This document shows positions 5,003 through 6,571 of a DNA stretch of 6,571 nt, piece by piece. How positions within the stretch are numbered: position 1 is the stretch's first letter; the number at the start of each line of letters is the position of its first letter. The DNA is taken from contig JASLHV010000480.1 of the NCBI GenBank assembly GCA_030153205.1, positions 1-6,571 on the forward strand, read 5' to 3'. Below the pieces are notes generated by a model, which did no database searches, was not told the DNA's origin, and saw only the letters and a program-made list of their open reading frames with translations. Both the position numbers and the translations under genes were made by a program. This DNA is from Roseiarcus sp. GTDB taxonomy: Bacteria; Pseudomonadota; Alphaproteobacteria; Rhizobiales; Beijerinckiaceae.

Positions 5003-5719
5003 ATGACGGGCCCCGGATTGAATGGCCGAAACCGCCTCCTGGCGGCCTTGACGGCTTCGGATTTTGCGCTTCTCGCTCCTCACCTTGAATCTACTCGCTA
5101 CGCACAGGGCATCGTTCTTCAGGAGCCGGGCGAGCCCATCGAGCGGGTTTATTTTCCAGAGAGCGGAATGATTTCGTTGCTCGCCGTCATGGCGACCGGC
5201 AACGGGGTCGAGACGGCGACGATCGGAAAGGAAGGCGTTGCAGGCGTCATGGCGGGTCTTTCAGGACGTCGCGGCGTAAGTCGAGCGGTTGTCCAAGTCG
5301 GGGGGGATTTTTCCCACATTGGCGTTGGTCACTTCAGGTCCGCGGTAGATCAAAGTTCGTCGATGCAGGAATTGGTGGCGCGCTATAATGACGCCCAAAT
5401 CACGCTCGTCCATCAGGTCGCCGGCTGCAACGCGCTGCATCCGGTGGCGACCCGTCTCTGCCGTTGGTTGCTGCAGACGCGCGACCGCTGCGACAGCGAC
5501 GTCATCCCTCTGACGCATGAGTTTCTGTCGGAAATGCTGGGCGTGCAACGGAGCACCGTGACCCTGCTGGCGCGCGAGCTTCAGGATTTGGGCCTAATCC
5601 ATTATCGTCGCGGCCGCATTGAAGTCATCGATCGCGGTCGCCTCGAAGAGAAGGCGTGCGAGTGCTACGCAACGGCGCGGCGCACAATCGACAGGGTCTA
5701 CGCGGAGCCGGAAACATGA
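5003..5719 (+). CDS. Crp/Fnr-family transcriptional regulator
   Basis: A 238-residue regulator with two domains. A cyclic-nucleotide-binding-type beta barrel spans about residues 12-110 (ERVYFPESGMISLLAVM, then TIGKEGVAGVMAGLSG). A C-terminal winged helix spans about 168-210 (LTHEFLSEMLGVQRSTVTLL is helix-turn-helix). It has no N-terminal cysteines for an Fnr-type iron-sulfur cluster. The phosphate-binding segment (EGVAGVMAGLSGRRGVSRAV) does not clearly match the cAMP pocket of E. coli CRP, so the ligand is unknown. Proteins of this layout are frequent in Rhizobiales, often in several copies. The start is ATG at 5003 with AAGGA eight bases upstream; a GTG at 5000 directly before it is an alternative adding one residue. 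The stop overlaps the next gene by ATGA. The upstream region contains dyads that could be operators. Confidence 0.88.
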   Translation: MTGPGLNGRNRLLAALTASDFALLAPHLESTRYAQGIVLQEPGEPIERVYFPESGMISLLAVMATGNGVETATIGKEGVAGVMAGLSGRRGVSRAVVQVGGDFSHIGVGHFRSAVDQSSSMQELVARYNDAQITLVHQVAGCNALHPVATRLCRWLLQTRDRCDSDVIPLTHEFLSEMLGVQRSTVTLLARELQDLGLIHYRRGRIEVIDRGRLEEKACECYATARRTIDRVYAEPET

Positions 5720-5967
5720 CTTCGCTGTCCGAGTTGGTCTCATCAATGGCGCGCTACTATTTCAGCCTTCGCAACGGCAGGCACTTCGACGACATCGATG
5801 GGCTCGAGTTAGTCGACCTCAATGCAGCCCGTGCGGAAGCCGTCGGATTTGCCCGCGATCTCATGCGCTTGGACTACGATCGGCGGGATTGGTCTCAGTG
5901 GATCGTTCGAGTAACCGACGAAAATCAGTTCGTGGTGTTCGAGCTGCCGTTCTCGCAAGCCATGTAA
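5716..5967 (+). CDS. DUF6894-type small protein
   Basis: An 83-residue protein whose core, from residue 11, reads MARYYFSLRNGRHFDDIDGL, then ELVDLNAARAEAVGFARDLM, and ends WIVRVTDENQFVVFELPF. This strand, helix, strand layout with an RYYF...G...DD..G opening is characteristic of DUF6894, a small alphaproteobacterial family of unknown function. I chose the ATG at 5716 because it overlaps the Crp/Fnr stop as ATGA and has GGAG eight bases upstream. The ATG at 5746 would begin exactly at the domain and give 73 residues, but lacks a ribosome site. Translational coupling to the regulator suggests a shared expression unit. There are no catalytic motifs, signal peptide or membrane helix. Confidence 0.8.
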   Translation: MTSLSELVSSMARYYFSLRNGRHFDDIDGLELVDLNAARAEAVGFARDLMRLDYDRRDWSQWIVRVTDENQFVVFELPFSQAM

Positions 5968-6075
5968 TCCCTCCTTTGGCAGGCCTTGGAACGCTCGACT
6001 TGAACCGAGTCAGAGACCGGAGCTAAGGATCGGCGAACTGCCCAATTGAGGCTGTCCAGTCGGCGCTGTAGTGGC

Positions 6076-6282
6076 TCAAGAACGTCGCGCGGCAGCGACT
6101 CCGACCAGGATCACCATTTCGCCCGAGCGATTGGTGACTCGGATTCTGCATCCCGGCTCGTACACTTGTTTCGCAAGCTCGGCGACCTGCGGCCAGACTG
6201 CCTTAGAGTTCCGAAGCTTGATCGAATGAACGGCCGCGACAGTTTCGTCGCCGCGCAGAACTTCGAAATCATAAGTCTCCAT
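6076..6282 (-). CDS. Small conserved hypothetical protein, DUF6894-like layout
   Basis: A 68-residue soluble protein: METYDFEVLRGDETVAAVHS, a helix KAVWPQVAELAKQVY, and a two-strand end CRIRVTNRSGEMVILVGVA. The order of an aromatic strand with a turn, a helix rich in alanine, and a pair of strands (RIRVTN...GEMVILV) parallels the DUF6894 protein facing it at 5716-5967. Sequence identity is low, so kinship is inferred. I recall similar small proteins in Rhizobiales without known function. The start is ATG at 6282; the ribosome site is weak (AGAGCG five to six bases away). It lies 56 bases downstream of the same-strand gene at the right edge and may be co-transcribed with it. Confidence 0.68.
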   Translation of the reverse strand: METYDFEVLRGDETVAAVHSIKLRNSKAVWPQVAELAKQVYEPGCRIRVTNRSGEMVILVGVAAARRS

Positions 6283-6338
6283 TGGAGCGCTCTATGAGTG
6301 GGTCGGCGCAGCGAAATGATTGCCGCACTTGTGGACAG

Positions 6339-6571
6339 TCAGCCGTTTTTCGATATCGACTTCAGAAGGATCGGAGCCATGGTCAAGGCATACGTGCATA
6401 GCCGAACCGGATCGCGCTCGCCTTGCGCGGCCAAAGGTAAGATGATCTCGGCGAGAGCGCCTTTGCTTGTCAGCGCCTGCTGCTCGCGGGGAAGAGCGTC
6501 CCACGCTTCATCCAGGGCATGACACAGCAGGGCGACAGTCTCTGGATCAAATGATGCGCCTTGCGCAGCCT
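6339..6571 (-). CDS. Conserved hypothetical protein, N-terminus beyond right edge
   Basis: The minus-strand frame is open from the window edge to a TGA at 6341-6339, giving 76 C-terminal residues. It begins AAQGASFDPETVALLCHALD, continues EAWDALPREQQALTSKGALA, and then has IILPLAAQGERDPVRLCTYA. I recall this pattern (FDPE near the start, a helix ending in AW.AL, then LA..GERD..RL) from small Rhizobiales hypotheticals of roughly 80-100 residues, so probably only a few N-terminal residues are missing. It looks all-helical and soluble. The function is unknown. A shorter ORF on the same strand (6292-6504) and one on the plus strand (6298-6522) overlap it but lack such conservation. Confidence 0.7.
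   Translation of the reverse strand, partial: AAQGASFDPETVALLCHALDEAWDALPREQQALTSKGALAEIILPLAAQGERDPVRLCTYALTMAPILLKSISKNG

Noticed and set aside
5619..6026. 135-residue plus-strand ORF
   Set aside because: It overlaps the end of the Crp/Fnr gene and the whole DUF6894 gene in a different frame, and is arginine/serine-rich without conservation.
1..6571. Mobile elements, CRISPR arrays, tRNA or rRNA genes
   Set aside because: I found no spaced direct repeats, transposase or integrase frames, terminal inverted repeats, or tRNA/rRNA-like segments on reading both strands.

Overview
The window reads as ordinary chromosomal DNA of an alphaproteobacterium, most likely in the Hyphomicrobiales (Rhizobiales). 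This rests on the gene set rather than on any marker gene: a Ku protein, a Crp/Fnr-type regulator of the kind common in rhizobia and methylotrophs, DUF6894-type small proteins, short XRE regulators and several small conserved alphaproteobacterial hypotheticals. Genus cannot be fixed from this sequence. I see no insertion sequence, phage integrase, tRNA, rRNA or CRISPR array.

Left part (1-1830, minus strand): a two-gene unit. A promoter with TTGACA and an AAAAAT -10, placed so close to the start codon that the mRNA should be leaderless, drives a 168-residue DUF4385 protein. Its stop codon overlaps (ATGA) the start of a bacterial FAN1-like protein. The FAN1 gene runs off the left edge after 430 codons, before most of its VRR-NUC nuclease domain. 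This long gene is the main content of the first 1.3 kb.

Left-centre (1973-2730, minus strand): three small same-strand genes. They are a conserved 81-residue protein with a strong Shine-Dalgarno, a 78-residue XRE regulator starting at GTG, and a 38-residue single-pass membrane protein. They are followed by a plausible intrinsic terminator. From 2731 to 3157 no gene can be called with confidence. This gap holds a good minus-strand terminator at 2799-2827 with no recognised gene upstream, and a degenerate ORF resembling the hypothetical protein at the right edge of the window.

Centre (3158-4230, plus strand): ku, the DNA-end-binding protein of bacterial non-homologous end joining, with a TTG start and a lysine-rich tail. 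It is followed after 14 bases by a 62-residue protein with four cysteines. LigD, the usual partner, is not in the window.

Right part: an orphan single-domain response regulator (minus) diverges from a Crp/Fnr-family regulator (plus) across an intergenic region rich in dyad symmetry. The Crp/Fnr gene overlaps by ATGA a small DUF6894-type gene. Convergent to that lie a second small protein of similar layout and, at the right edge, the C-terminal part of a conserved hypothetical protein.

The window therefore places two DNA-repair proteins of different pathways (FAN1-type structure-specific nuclease and Ku) about 1.9 kb apart, separated by small regulatory and unknown genes. The most notable points are the DUF4385-FAN1 translational coupling with a leaderless promoter, the XRE plus mini-membrane-protein pair, and the cysteine-rich protein behind ku. 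None of these amounts to a proven new system from sequence alone.
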